Assembly: GCF_035514885.1 (NCBI RefSeq)
Contig: NZ_DATJCH010000021.1
Location: forward strand, 1-64,000
Length of the DNA: 64,000 nucleotides
Direction: 5' to 3'
From: Albibacterium sp035514885
Lineage (GTDB): Bacteria > Bacteroidota > Bacteroidia > Sphingobacteriales > Sphingobacteriaceae
This document shows positions 28,196 through 36,822 of this stretch, piece after piece (positions within the stretch are counted from its first letter, which is position 1; every line of letters starts with the position of its first letter). A program made the position numbers and the translations under genes. Below the pieces are notes generated by a model, which was not told the DNA's origin, searched no databases, and worked only from the letters and a program-made list of their open reading frames with translations.

Positions 28196-29710
28196 CTATT
28201 TCAAAAGATTTAATTGATATAGGTCTTTTCTTCTGTCTTTCATGGTTTTTACCGTTCCGTATTCATGTACCTCTTTTAATAAATAGAGATCCACATCGGC
28301 AAGAACTAACATTTCTGTATTGGGCGTTGCTTCAGCTTTAATACCATTGGTAGGGAAGGCAAAATCGGAAGGTGTGAATACGGCCGATTGAGCGTATTGA
28401 ATATCCATGTTGTTTACCTTAGGAAGGTTTCCAACAGAACCGGCGATGGCTACATAGCACTCATTTTCAATGGCTCTTGCTTGTGCACAGCTTCTTACAC
28501 GTGTATAGCCGTTTTGGGTATCAGTTAAAAATGGTACGAATAAAATCTGCATTCCTTGATCTGCTAAGATTCTGCTTAATTCCGGAAATTCTACATCGTA
28601 ACAGATTAGTATCCCTACTTTTCCGCAATCGGTATCAAATACTTTGACTTTATCGCCACCATACATACCGTAATACTTTACTTCGTTTGGTGTAATGTGG
28701 ACTTTCCTGTATTCATCATAGCTTCCGTTTCTATGGCATAGATAAGAAATGTTATAGAGTTTCCCATCTTTGTCAACTATAGGCATCGATCCTGAAATGA
28801 TGTTTACATTGTAAGAAACTGCAAATTTTTGAATTCGCTCTCTGATTTCGCTAGTCAGTTCTGCAAGCTTATGCATGGCTTCTCTTTCTGGCAAGTGATT
28901 GAAGGGGCCCATTAAAGGGGTATTGAAAAATTCAGGAAAGACCGCAAAATCAGCATTATATCCACTTACGGCGTCTACAAAGAATTCAACCTGATCATAG
29001 AAAGCGTCGATATCACTGAAAGCACGCATTTGCCATTGAACGAGTCCAAGCCTAATAGTTTGTTTCGATGGTGATGAAGCTTTGGTATCTGCATCGTAGT
29101 AAATATTGTTCCATTCAAGAAGTGTAGCATATTCTCTTGATTCCTCATCTTCAGGAAGATAATTCTTAAGAATTTTTCTAACGTGGAAATCGTTTGAGAG
29201 CTGAAAGGTTAAAGCTGGATCATAGATTTCTTTTTGTTTTACTTTCTGAATATACTGTCTTGGAGATAATGTGTCAGAGTGTTCATGATATTTTGGAATA
29301 CGGCCACCTGCAACGATGCTTTTTAGGTTCATCTCCTCGCACATTTCTTTCCGCGCATCGTATAACCTTCTTCCTAGGCGAAGTGAACGATATTCCGGAT
29401 GAACAAATACTTCAATTCCATATAGTATATTTCCTTCTGGAGTATGGGTGGTAAATTTCCCATTATCAATAATTTCTTTGTAGGTATGGCCAGAATATAC
29501 ATCTTTTGCATTTGTAATAATGGCAAGCGCACAAGCAACAACTTTTCCGTCAACTTCAACACAAAGCTGACCTTCAGGGAAGATACCAATTAGGTCACTG
29601 ATATTTGTTTTTGTCCAGATACCACCTGCAGAACCATGATAGGCTTCAATCATTGATTTCTTTAGATCGTGATAATCGTTTATATTAAGTTGTCTTACTT
29701 CTATATTCAT
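28196..29710 (-). CDS. GNAT acetyltransferase / carbon-nitrogen hydrolase fusion
   Basis: A 504-residue fusion. The N-terminal ~215 residues are a GNAT domain (acetyl-CoA motif SLRLGRRLYDARKEM). Residues ~225-500 are a nitrilase-superfamily amidase with the catalytic triad Glu in VFPEFFNTPL, Lys in YRKVHITPNE and Cys in GILICYDVEFPE. This two-domain arrangement is known across Bacteroidota but its reaction is not established. It is the last gene of a minus-strand run (POT transporter, glycosyltransferase, ruvB, this gene) with gaps of 15-54 bp. Confidence 0.92.
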   Translation of the reverse strand: MNIEVRQLNINDYHDLKKSMIEAYHGSAGGIWTKTNISDLIGIFPEGQLCVEVDGKVVACALAIITNAKDVYSGHTYKEIIDNGKFTTHTPEGNILYGIEVFVHPEYRSLRLGRRLYDARKEMCEEMNLKSIVAGGRIPKYHEHSDTLSPRQYIQKVKQKEIYDPALTFQLSNDFHVRKILKNYLPEDEESREYATLLEWNNIYYDADTKASSPSKQTIRLGLVQWQMRAFSDIDAFYDQVEFFVDAVSGYNADFAVFPEFFNTPLMGPFNHLPEREAMHKLAELTSEIRERIQKFAVSYNVNIISGSMPIVDKDGKLYNISYLCHRNGSYDEYRKVHITPNEVKYYGMYGGDKVKVFDTDCGKVGILICYDVEFPELSRILADQGMQILFVPFLTDTQNGYTRVRSCAQARAIENECYVAIAGSVGNLPKVNNMDIQYAQSAVFTPSDFAFPTNGIKAEATPNTEMLVLADVDLYLLKEVHEYGTVKTMKDRRKDLYQLNLLK

Positions 29711-29760
29711 ATCTGGAATTGGTTGTTATTGATGTGTTTTGATAAATGTTGCTTTACCTT

Positions 29761-30780
29761 TTAAAACAAGGTATTGCCCTTGAAGTTTGTTTTTCCAAGA
29801 TGTTTAAAAGCAAGTTCTGTGCATTCCCGGCCTCGGCTGGTCCTCATAAGAAATCCCTCCTGGATTAGAAAAGGTTCATATACTTCTTCAATGGTTCCTT
29901 CATCTTCTCCTACGGCAGTTGCAATTGTTTTTAAACCAACCGGGCCACCTTTAAACTTATCAATTATGGTTGTTAAGATACGGTTGTCCATTTCATCCAG
30001 ACCATATTCATCGACGTTTAAAGCATCTAAAGCATATTTTGCAATCTTTGTGTCTATTTTGCCAGTTCCTTTGATTTGAGCAAAATCTCTTGTTCTTCGT
30101 AGAAGAGCATTGGCTATTCTGGGTGTGCCGCGACTTCTTCTGGCTATTTCGTATGCGCCTTCCTCACTTATTTCTGTATTTAAGATCTGTGCAGAACGTA
30201 AAACGATATCTGTTAATAGTTTGGCATCGTAATATTGTAATCTGGAGTTTATACCGAATCGCGCACGTAAAGGTGCAGTTAATAAACCTGAACGGGTGGT
30301 TGCACCAATAAGGGTAAAGGGATTTAGAGTAATCTGTACAGACCGTGCATTCGGCCCTGTTTCCAGCATGATATCAATTTTGAAATCTTCCATTGCTGAG
30401 TATAGATACTCTTCAACAATTGGACTGAGCCTGTGAATTTCATCAATAAAAAGGATATCTCCTTCGTCAAGATTAGTTAATAAACCTGCTAAGTCACCTG
30501 CTTTGTCCAGAACCGGACCCGATGTTATTTTGATACCTGTTCCCATTTCATTTGCAATAATATGAGAAAGAGTTGTTTTACCCAAGCCCGGGGGGCCGTG
30601 AAGTAAAACATGATCTAATGATTCTCCGCGTAGTTTTGCGGCCTTTACAAATACTTTAAGATTCTCGAGAATTTTAAACTGTCCGGTAAAGTCTTCGAAA
30701 AGCTGAGGCCTCAATACTCTTTCGATATCTCGTTCAGGTTCTGTTAGCCGATCTTGATTGGGGTCTAAATGCTCGTTCAT
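29761..30780 (-). CDS. ruvB: Holliday junction branch migration ATPase RuvB
   Basis: A 339-residue AAA+ motor that drives branch migration with RuvA during recombination and repair. Motifs seen: Walker A GPPGLGKTTL, Walker B ILFIDEIHRL, sensor 1 GATTRSG, and the RuvB winged-helix C-terminus (PFLIQEGFLMRTSRGRECT). The length is normal. ruvA and ruvC are not in the window. It sits between a glycosyltransferase gene (54 bp) and the GNAT-nitrilase gene (50 bp), a positional rather than functional grouping. Confidence 0.98.
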   Translation of the reverse strand: MNEHLDPNQDRLTEPERDIERVLRPQLFEDFTGQFKILENLKVFVKAAKLRGESLDHVLLHGPPGLGKTTLSHIIANEMGTGIKITSGPVLDKAGDLAGLLTNLDEGDILFIDEIHRLSPIVEEYLYSAMEDFKIDIMLETGPNARSVQITLNPFTLIGATTRSGLLTAPLRARFGINSRLQYYDAKLLTDIVLRSAQILNTEISEEGAYEIARRSRGTPRIANALLRRTRDFAQIKGTGKIDTKIAKYALDALNVDEYGLDEMDNRILTTIIDKFKGGPVGLKTIATAVGEDEGTIEEVYEPFLIQEGFLMRTSRGRECTELAFKHLGKTNFKGNTLF

Positions 30781-30834
30781 TCTTTAAGGTAAATATGAAC
30801 AAAGATAGGATTTTTAGGATTAAGAAATTCCGGT

Positions 30835-31566
30835 TTAAGAAGTCTTATAGTTTCTGAAGAGACTATTTAATTTCATTTGGATGACGCCGAAAAAAGCCTC
30901 ACGAAATATTCGGGTACTCATTTTAGATACACCTGCCGTACGGTCAGTAAATATGATTGGTATTTCGACTACCTTAAAACCATATTGAATGGCTGTAAAT
31001 TTCATTTCGATCTGAAATGCATAGCCAACGAATTTTATTTTATTGAGCGGGATTGTTTCTAATACCTTTCTGCGGTAGCAAATAAAGCCTGCAGTTGCAT
31101 CCTGAATCTTAATGCCAGTAACGAGACGCACATATCCTGATGCGAAATACGACATTAATACTCTGTTCATTGGCCAGTTAACTACGTTGACACCTTTAAT
31201 ATAGCGGGAACCGATAACCATATCTGCTCCATTCTTACAAGCATCTAAGAGGTGAATCAGATCTTCGGGGTTGTGAGAGAAGTCTGCATCCATTTCAAAA
31301 ATGAATTCGTATTGGTTTTCTAATGACCAGTTGAATCCATGAATATATGCCGTGCCGAGACCCAACTTTCCCTTACGTTCTTCGATATATAAACCACCTA
31401 AATGCTCTTCTTGAAGAGATTTTACAATTTGTGCAGTTCCGTCTGGCGAGCCATCATCTACAATTAAAATATCGAAAGGTTGTGGTAATGAGAAGACCTT
31501 CCGGATTATCTTCTCAATATTTTCCTTTTCATTGTAAGTGGGTATTATAACCAGACTTTCGGCCAT
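30835..31566 (-). CDS. Polyprenol monophosphomannose synthase-like glycosyltransferase
   Basis: A family 2 glycosyltransferase, 243 residues from the ATG at 31566 (the frame begins one codon earlier at a TTG). The GT-A signature is SLVIIPTYNEKENIEKII, with the nucleotide-binding DDGSPDGT and the metal-binding DADFSHNPED. The single-domain form without membrane anchor matches bacterial dolichol-phosphate mannose synthase-like enzymes, which load a sugar onto a polyprenyl phosphate at the inner membrane for glycan or protein glycosylation. The exact sugar is not determined by sequence. It starts 18 bp after the POT transporter gene ends. Confidence 0.88.
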   Translation of the reverse strand: MAESLVIIPTYNEKENIEKIIRKVFSLPQPFDILIVDDGSPDGTAQIVKSLQEEHLGGLYIEERKGKLGLGTAYIHGFNWSLENQYEFIFEMDADFSHNPEDLIHLLDACKNGADMVIGSRYIKGVNVVNWPMNRVLMSYFASGYVRLVTGIKIQDATAGFICYRRKVLETIPLNKIKFVGYAFQIEMKFTAIQYGFKVVEIPIIFTDRTAGVSKMSTRIFREAFFGVIQMKLNSLFRNYKTS

Positions 31567-31584
31567 CAATTAAATATTCTTTTT

Positions 31585-33186
31585 TTAATGAATTCCATGC
31601 ATCATTTTCTTTAACCAAGGCGATAGTGCCAATAAGATTACTCCGGCAACGATTGGTATTAAAGTAAAGATCATAAAGAATGTTGAGATTGAGTAGGCTG
31701 CGGTTATTTTATCAATGTAGCTGGCAGATAGTCCGGCAAGTAAATTAGCAACCGCACTTGATAAGAACCAGAATCCGAAGATTAATCCAACCAAATGTTT
31801 TGGAGATAGCTTACTTACATAAGAAAGTCCGACAGGTGACAAGCATAATTCGCCCATTGTATGGAAAAGATAGGCCAGTATCAACCAAATCATACTTACC
31901 TGAGCAGTAAGAGCACCTTGTGGAATGCTGCGACTACCATAAGCTAATATACCAAAACCGATGCCTAATAAAACCAATCCAATCGCAAATTTGGCCGGCC
32001 CGCTTGGGTTGAATACTTTTTCCCACATTTTTGCAAATAGGGTAGCCAGGGTTATAATGAAAAAGGAGTTTAATATCTGAAACCAGGAAGCGGTAACTTC
32101 TGTCTCTAGGGCATTAAATTCTCTAAGAACTTTCCATATAGCAATTCCCCATATAATGAAGAAACTTAGAGCAGTAAAGAAGATAGTTAAAGGATATTTT
32201 TTGATGATTTGTTTAGCCAGTAAAGTCAGTACCCATGTTAATAATATTAATGGGAAAATAGTTAATGCCGCATCAACCCATTTAAAAGCTATTGCTTGAT
32301 TTCCGACTAAAATACGTTGTGTATAATCATTGGCAAAGAAGGTCATGGAACTCCCTGCCTGTTCAAAAGCCATCCAGAAAAAGATACTGAAGAAGGTTAA
32401 AATACCAATAACTATTAAACGATCTCTAATAATATTTTTTGGAAGTTGCTCTTCTTCATCTGTAGGTTTAGTGTTTGTAAGTTCAAGCGTGTCTTTGCGT
32501 TCTTTCGCTTTTTTAACAGTTTCACCTAATTTTCCAAATATATGTTGTCCGTAATAGAATTGAAGCATGCCGAAAAACATAAATATACCTGCTAATCCGA
32601 AGCCCCAATGCCAGCCTATTTTCTCACCTATATATCCACAAAGCATAATTCCTAAGAATGCACCGGCATTGATACCCATATAGAATATGGTAAATGCTGA
32701 ATCTTTTTTAATGCTGTTATCCGGATATAATTGACCTACAATAGATGATATATTTGGTTTAAACATACCGTTACCCAGAATAAGAAGAATCAAACCTAAA
32801 TAAAAGAAACTCGCTCCAATACCTTCAAGGGCCATGGAAACATGTCCTAGCGTCATGATTAAGGCACCCCATAAAACAGCCTTTCGATAGCCGGTTATTT
32901 TGTCAGCTATTATTCCTCCTAGAAGAGGTGTTAAATATACTAAGAAGGTATAAACAGCATATAATTGAGCAGCTTCTTCGCGTGTCCATGCCCAACCATT
33001 TTTTGATATTTCGCTTACCAGGAAAAGTGTTAATAATGCACGCATTCCATAGTAACTAAAACGTTCCCACATTTCTGTGAAGAATAAGACAAACAGCCCT
33101 ACTGGATGCCCAAGAGTAGTGTGTATATCTACCCCGTTTTTGATGAGATGCGTGGATAGAATTTCGTCTTGTTCAGATGGTTTCAT
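31585..33186 (-). CDS. POT-family proton-coupled oligopeptide transporter
   Basis: A 533-residue inner-membrane symporter for di- and tripeptides. The family motif ExxERFxYYG is present (EMWERFSYYGMRALL), with about 14 hydrophobic segments and the FYMGINAGAFLG motif in the central region. A soluble loop at ~220-245 (KERKDTLELTNT) lies between the two halves. It heads a minus-strand run, with the dipeptidyl peptidase gene upstream (125-bp gap). That enzyme releases dipeptides, the substrates of this transporter, so the two plausibly act in one peptide-scavenging route. Confidence 0.93.
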   Translation of the reverse strand: MKPSEQDEILSTHLIKNGVDIHTTLGHPVGLFVLFFTEMWERFSYYGMRALLTLFLVSEISKNGWAWTREEAAQLYAVYTFLVYLTPLLGGIIADKITGYRKAVLWGALIMTLGHVSMALEGIGASFFYLGLILLILGNGMFKPNISSIVGQLYPDNSIKKDSAFTIFYMGINAGAFLGIMLCGYIGEKIGWHWGFGLAGIFMFFGMLQFYYGQHIFGKLGETVKKAKERKDTLELTNTKPTDEEEQLPKNIIRDRLIVIGILTFFSIFFWMAFEQAGSSMTFFANDYTQRILVGNQAIAFKWVDAALTIFPLILLTWVLTLLAKQIIKKYPLTIFFTALSFFIIWGIAIWKVLREFNALETEVTASWFQILNSFFIITLATLFAKMWEKVFNPSGPAKFAIGLVLLGIGFGILAYGSRSIPQGALTAQVSMIWLILAYLFHTMGELCLSPVGLSYVSKLSPKHLVGLIFGFWFLSSAVANLLAGLSASYIDKITAAYSISTFFMIFTLIPIVAGVILLALSPWLKKMMHGIH

Positions 33187-33311
33187 ATAAATAGAATTAG
33201 TGTATTAATATCTGCTTATAGTGTAATAATAAAATATAGTAACAATATAAATGTCAAAAATGCAACAATTATCTGAAAGAAGCTTTAGAAATATTCAATT
33301 TATATAGATTC

Positions 33312-35507
33312 CTAGAGCTCGTTAAAGACAAAATCAGACATCTTTGTATACAGATGTAAGCTTGTATTTCCACCATTTATACTGTGATTTTTATTAGGAT
33401 AATACGCTTGGTCAAAGGGTTTGTTTGCATTTATTAATGCCTCTGAAAACATCACACTGTTTTGAAAATGAACATTATCGTCGGCAGTTCCATGGATAAG
33501 CAGGAAGCTGCCTTTTAATTTTTCTGCAGAATTTATAGGTGAATTATTATCATAGCCACTTGGATTTTCCTGAGGCGTACGCATATATCTTTCTGTATAA
33601 ATGCTATCGTAAAAACGCCAATTTGTTACAGGGGCGACAGCAATAGCAGCCTTGAAAACATCTGCTCCTTTCGTGATGGCAAGAGACGCCATATAGCCTC
33701 CATAACTCCATCCCCATATTCCAATCCGATCTTTATCAACATAGCTTTGTTCGCCAAGCCATTTTGCAGCCTCTATCTGATCAATGGTCTCATATTTTCC
33801 TAATTCCAGGTAGGTCATCTTCTTAAATTCAGCACCACGGAAACCTGTACCTCGATTATCAACGCAAACTATTAAGTAACCATTTTGGGCTAAATAATCG
33901 AACCAATAATTATGCGTCCATGAATTAACAACGTTTTGGCTTCCGGGCCCACCATAAACAAACATCAAAACAGGATATTTAGTATCTTTTTTAAAGTTTG
34001 CAGGTTTAATCATATAACCGTTTAAGGCAGTTCCTTCTGAGGTAGTAAAATTGAAAAATTCACGAGGAGATATTCCGTATTCTTCGCTAACTTTTTTGCT
34101 TGTATGGTTGTCTTCTAATACGCGTATAATACCTTTGCTATTGTTTAGAGTTATATAAGGAGGAGTATTTACACTTGAATAATTTAGAATGTAGTAACTG
34201 AAATCTGCGCTGAAAGTTGCAGAGTTTGTACCTTCCGATAAGCTGATCTTTTCTTTTTTATTACCTGAAAGGTTGATAGAGTAAATATCCCGCTGTAAGG
34301 GAGAACTTTCTGTCGATTGAAAATATAAATTACCTGTTTCTTCATTAACTCCGTATAGCTTTGTAACCTCCCAGTTGCCTTTTGTTATTTGACTTATCAG
34401 CTTTCCATCGATGTTATATAAATAGATATGATTATATCCATTATGTTCACTGGTAATTAAAAAGCGTTTATTGTCTTTTAGGAATGTCAAATCATCATTG
34501 ATATCAATGTAGTATGGATCAGTTTCTGTTAATATGGTGTTTGTACTTTGCGTCTTCTCATTCCAAAGCAGGTATTCCAGTTTATTCTGATGCCTGTTCA
34601 TGCGCAACACAGAAAGTATATTAGAGTCTTGAGTCCATTTTACCCGAGGGATGTATTGGTCCTTTTCAGGTCCGATATCCACGGTTGATGTGTTTTTATT
34701 TGCCAGGGTATAAACATGGATGCTTATAATAGAGTTCTTTTCTCCCGCCTTTGGGTATTTGAATTTATATTCAGTAGGATAGAGGCCTGTGAACATGGTC
34801 ATAGAAAATTCCTTCACTTCAGTTTCATCAAAGCGATAGAAAGCGATTTGCTTACTGTCTGGGCTCCAGAAAAATGCACTGGTAAAGGAGAATTCTTCCT
34901 GATATACCCAATCAGTTCCACCATTAATTATCTGATTGTATTTGCCGTCGTACGTTACTTGAACTTCTTCGCCTGAACTGAGATCCGTATAAAAAAGGTT
35001 GTTGTCTCTTATGAAACCCACCTTTGATCCATCGGGTGAGAAAGTAGCATACATTTGTTTTTCCTTCTTGTCAGAAACAGGACTTATCTTCTTTGTTTGA
35101 AGATCTAATACATAATAGAATGCTTTGGTTGAATGACGATAGATTGGTTCGCTTTGATATGCTATCAATACTTTTTTCTCATCCGAACTAAAGTCAGTTC
35201 CGATTGGAAGTTTGATGTCGTTATAAACGAGATCGCTTTCTGAAAATAGCTCTTCGGAGATTTTGCCATCGCTGTAGTTCCTTCTTGCTATAGAGCGTTC
35301 TTTGCTAACCGGATTGGTTTCAATGGATACATAGCTTTTTCCATCATTCATTGAACGAAAGCCAGAAACGGCATTGGTTCTAAACGTATTGTTTTTGTAA
35401 ATATCCTCAAGGGTTATTTTTTTAGAAATTTCCAAAGTTGTCTTTTCTGGTGTTTGTGCAAATGCATAATTCCCCAATAGGAAGAAAATAAGAATGAGTT
35501 TATTCAT
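33312..35507 (-). CDS. S9-family dipeptidyl peptidase (DPP-IV type)
   Basis: A 731-residue secreted serine peptidase with a signal peptide (about 1-17, YAFAQ). The N-terminal part is a DPPIV beta-propeller with paired glutamates in DWVYQEEF (the substrate N-terminus anchor). The C-terminal alpha/beta hydrolase domain carries the triad: Ser in GWSYGGYM, Asp in GTADDNVHF and His in NKNHSINGG. It cleaves Xaa-Pro dipeptides from peptides in the periplasm. It is 27 bp after the thiolase gene and precedes the POT transporter; its product fits that transporter. Confidence 0.93.
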   Translation of the reverse strand: MNKLILIFFLLGNYAFAQTPEKTTLEISKKITLEDIYKNNTFRTNAVSGFRSMNDGKSYVSIETNPVSKERSIARRNYSDGKISEELFSESDLVYNDIKLPIGTDFSSDEKKVLIAYQSEPIYRHSTKAFYYVLDLQTKKISPVSDKKEKQMYATFSPDGSKVGFIRDNNLFYTDLSSGEEVQVTYDGKYNQIINGGTDWVYQEEFSFTSAFFWSPDSKQIAFYRFDETEVKEFSMTMFTGLYPTEYKFKYPKAGEKNSIISIHVYTLANKNTSTVDIGPEKDQYIPRVKWTQDSNILSVLRMNRHQNKLEYLLWNEKTQSTNTILTETDPYYIDINDDLTFLKDNKRFLITSEHNGYNHIYLYNIDGKLISQITKGNWEVTKLYGVNEETGNLYFQSTESSPLQRDIYSINLSGNKKEKISLSEGTNSATFSADFSYYILNYSSVNTPPYITLNNSKGIIRVLEDNHTSKKVSEEYGISPREFFNFTTSEGTALNGYMIKPANFKKDTKYPVLMFVYGGPGSQNVVNSWTHNYWFDYLAQNGYLIVCVDNRGTGFRGAEFKKMTYLELGKYETIDQIEAAKWLGEQSYVDKDRIGIWGWSYGGYMASLAITKGADVFKAAIAVAPVTNWRFYDSIYTERYMRTPQENPSGYDNNSPINSAEKLKGSFLLIHGTADDNVHFQNSVMFSEALINANKPFDQAYYPNKNHSINGGNTSLHLYTKMSDFVFNEL

Positions 35508-35534
35508 CTATTAAATAATATAAGGATTGATCTT

Positions 35535-36716
35535 TTATAGTTTCTCAATTACAATTGAGCTGGCACCACCGCCACCATTGCAGATTCCTGCGACACCTAT
35601 TCGGCCTTTATTCTGTTCAAGTACATTTAATAATGTAACAACTATTCTTGCACCCGAAGCACCTAAAGGATGCCCCAATGCAACTGCACCTCCATTGATA
35701 TTGACTTTCTCAGCCGGTAAATTTAACAATTTGTTATTAGCTAAAGAAACCACAGAGAAAGCTTCGTTGATTTCATAATAATCAACATCTTTACTCTCAA
35801 TATTTGCTAACTCTAATGCTTTCGGTATCGCCTTGGCTGGTGCAGTAGTAAACCATTCCGGTGCTTGTTGAGCATCTGCATAGCTTAAGATTTTTGCAAT
35901 AGGCTTTAAACCTAATTCTTCTAACTTTGATTTACTCATTAATATCAAAGCTGCGGCTCCGTCATTTAATGTCGATGCATTGGCCGCGGTAACAGTACCT
36001 TCTTTTTGAAAAACTGTTTTTAGCCCGGGAATCTTTTCAAAGTTAACATTGTATATTTCTTCATCCTCATCAATGATAGTAACCTCACCTTTGCGTCCAA
36101 CAATTTCAATAGGAATGATTTCATTTTTAAACCTGCCATTATTGGAAGCATGCTGTGCACGTTTATAAGACTCGATAGCATAGGCATCTTGATCTTCCCG
36201 AGATATACTACATTCGTTTGCACACAATTCGGCAGCTGATCCCATGTGATAGTCGTTATAAACATCCCATAAACCGTCCTTTACCAATCCGTCTATTAAT
36301 TCCCCATTTCCCAAACGATAGCCTGTTCTCGCCTTATCTAAGTAATAAGGAACATTGCTCATGCTTTCTGCTCCTGCAGCTACTACAATATCATTTAATC
36401 CAAGTGAGATACTTTGAGCGGCCAACATAATGGCTTTCATGCCCGACGCACAAACTTTATTTACGGTAGTTGCCGGAATATCAGACAAGCCTGCAAATTT
36501 TGCTGCCTGTGTGGCCGGTGCCTGACCCAAACTTGCTGATAATACATTTCCTAAATAAACTTCCTCGACTTGGTTCTGATTGATATTAGCGCGTTTAACT
36601 GCTTCGGCAATTGCTTTGCCTGCTAATTCTGTGGCGGATAAAGCAGAGAGCTTTCCACCAAAACTCCCAATAGGAGTTCGTACAGCAGATACAATAAACA
36701 CTTCTTGATTCAACAT
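35535..36716 (-). CDS. Acetyl-CoA C-acyltransferase (thiolase)
   Basis: 393 residues from ATG 36716; the frame opens 27 bp upstream at a TTG, but thiolase homology begins at MLNQEVFIVSAVRTPIG. Catalytic residues seen: nucleophile Cys in NKVCASGMKA, His in ALGHPLGASGAR, and the second Cys in GICNGGGGAS. It condenses or cleaves acyl-CoA (acetoacetyl-CoA or beta-oxidation thiolase); chain-length preference cannot be told. It is divergent from the HD phosphodiesterase gene and 27 bp before the dipeptidyl peptidase gene. Confidence 0.93.
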   Translation of the reverse strand: MLNQEVFIVSAVRTPIGSFGGKLSALSATELAGKAIAEAVKRANINQNQVEEVYLGNVLSASLGQAPATQAAKFAGLSDIPATTVNKVCASGMKAIMLAAQSISLGLNDIVVAAGAESMSNVPYYLDKARTGYRLGNGELIDGLVKDGLWDVYNDYHMGSAAELCANECSISREDQDAYAIESYKRAQHASNNGRFKNEIIPIEIVGRKGEVTIIDEDEEIYNVNFEKIPGLKTVFQKEGTVTAANASTLNDGAAALILMSKSKLEELGLKPIAKILSYADAQQAPEWFTTAPAKAIPKALELANIESKDVDYYEINEAFSVVSLANNKLLNLPAEKVNINGGAVALGHPLGASGARIVVTLLNVLEQNKGRIGVAGICNGGGGASSIVIEKL

Positions 36717-36822
36717 GTTATTATTAAATTGGTATAAGAGCAAGTTAACAAAAATCTATTATTTTCTTTGAAAATGGTGGATTCTCTTTAGAAATCTTAA
36801 TTTTGAATGAAAACAATAGCCT

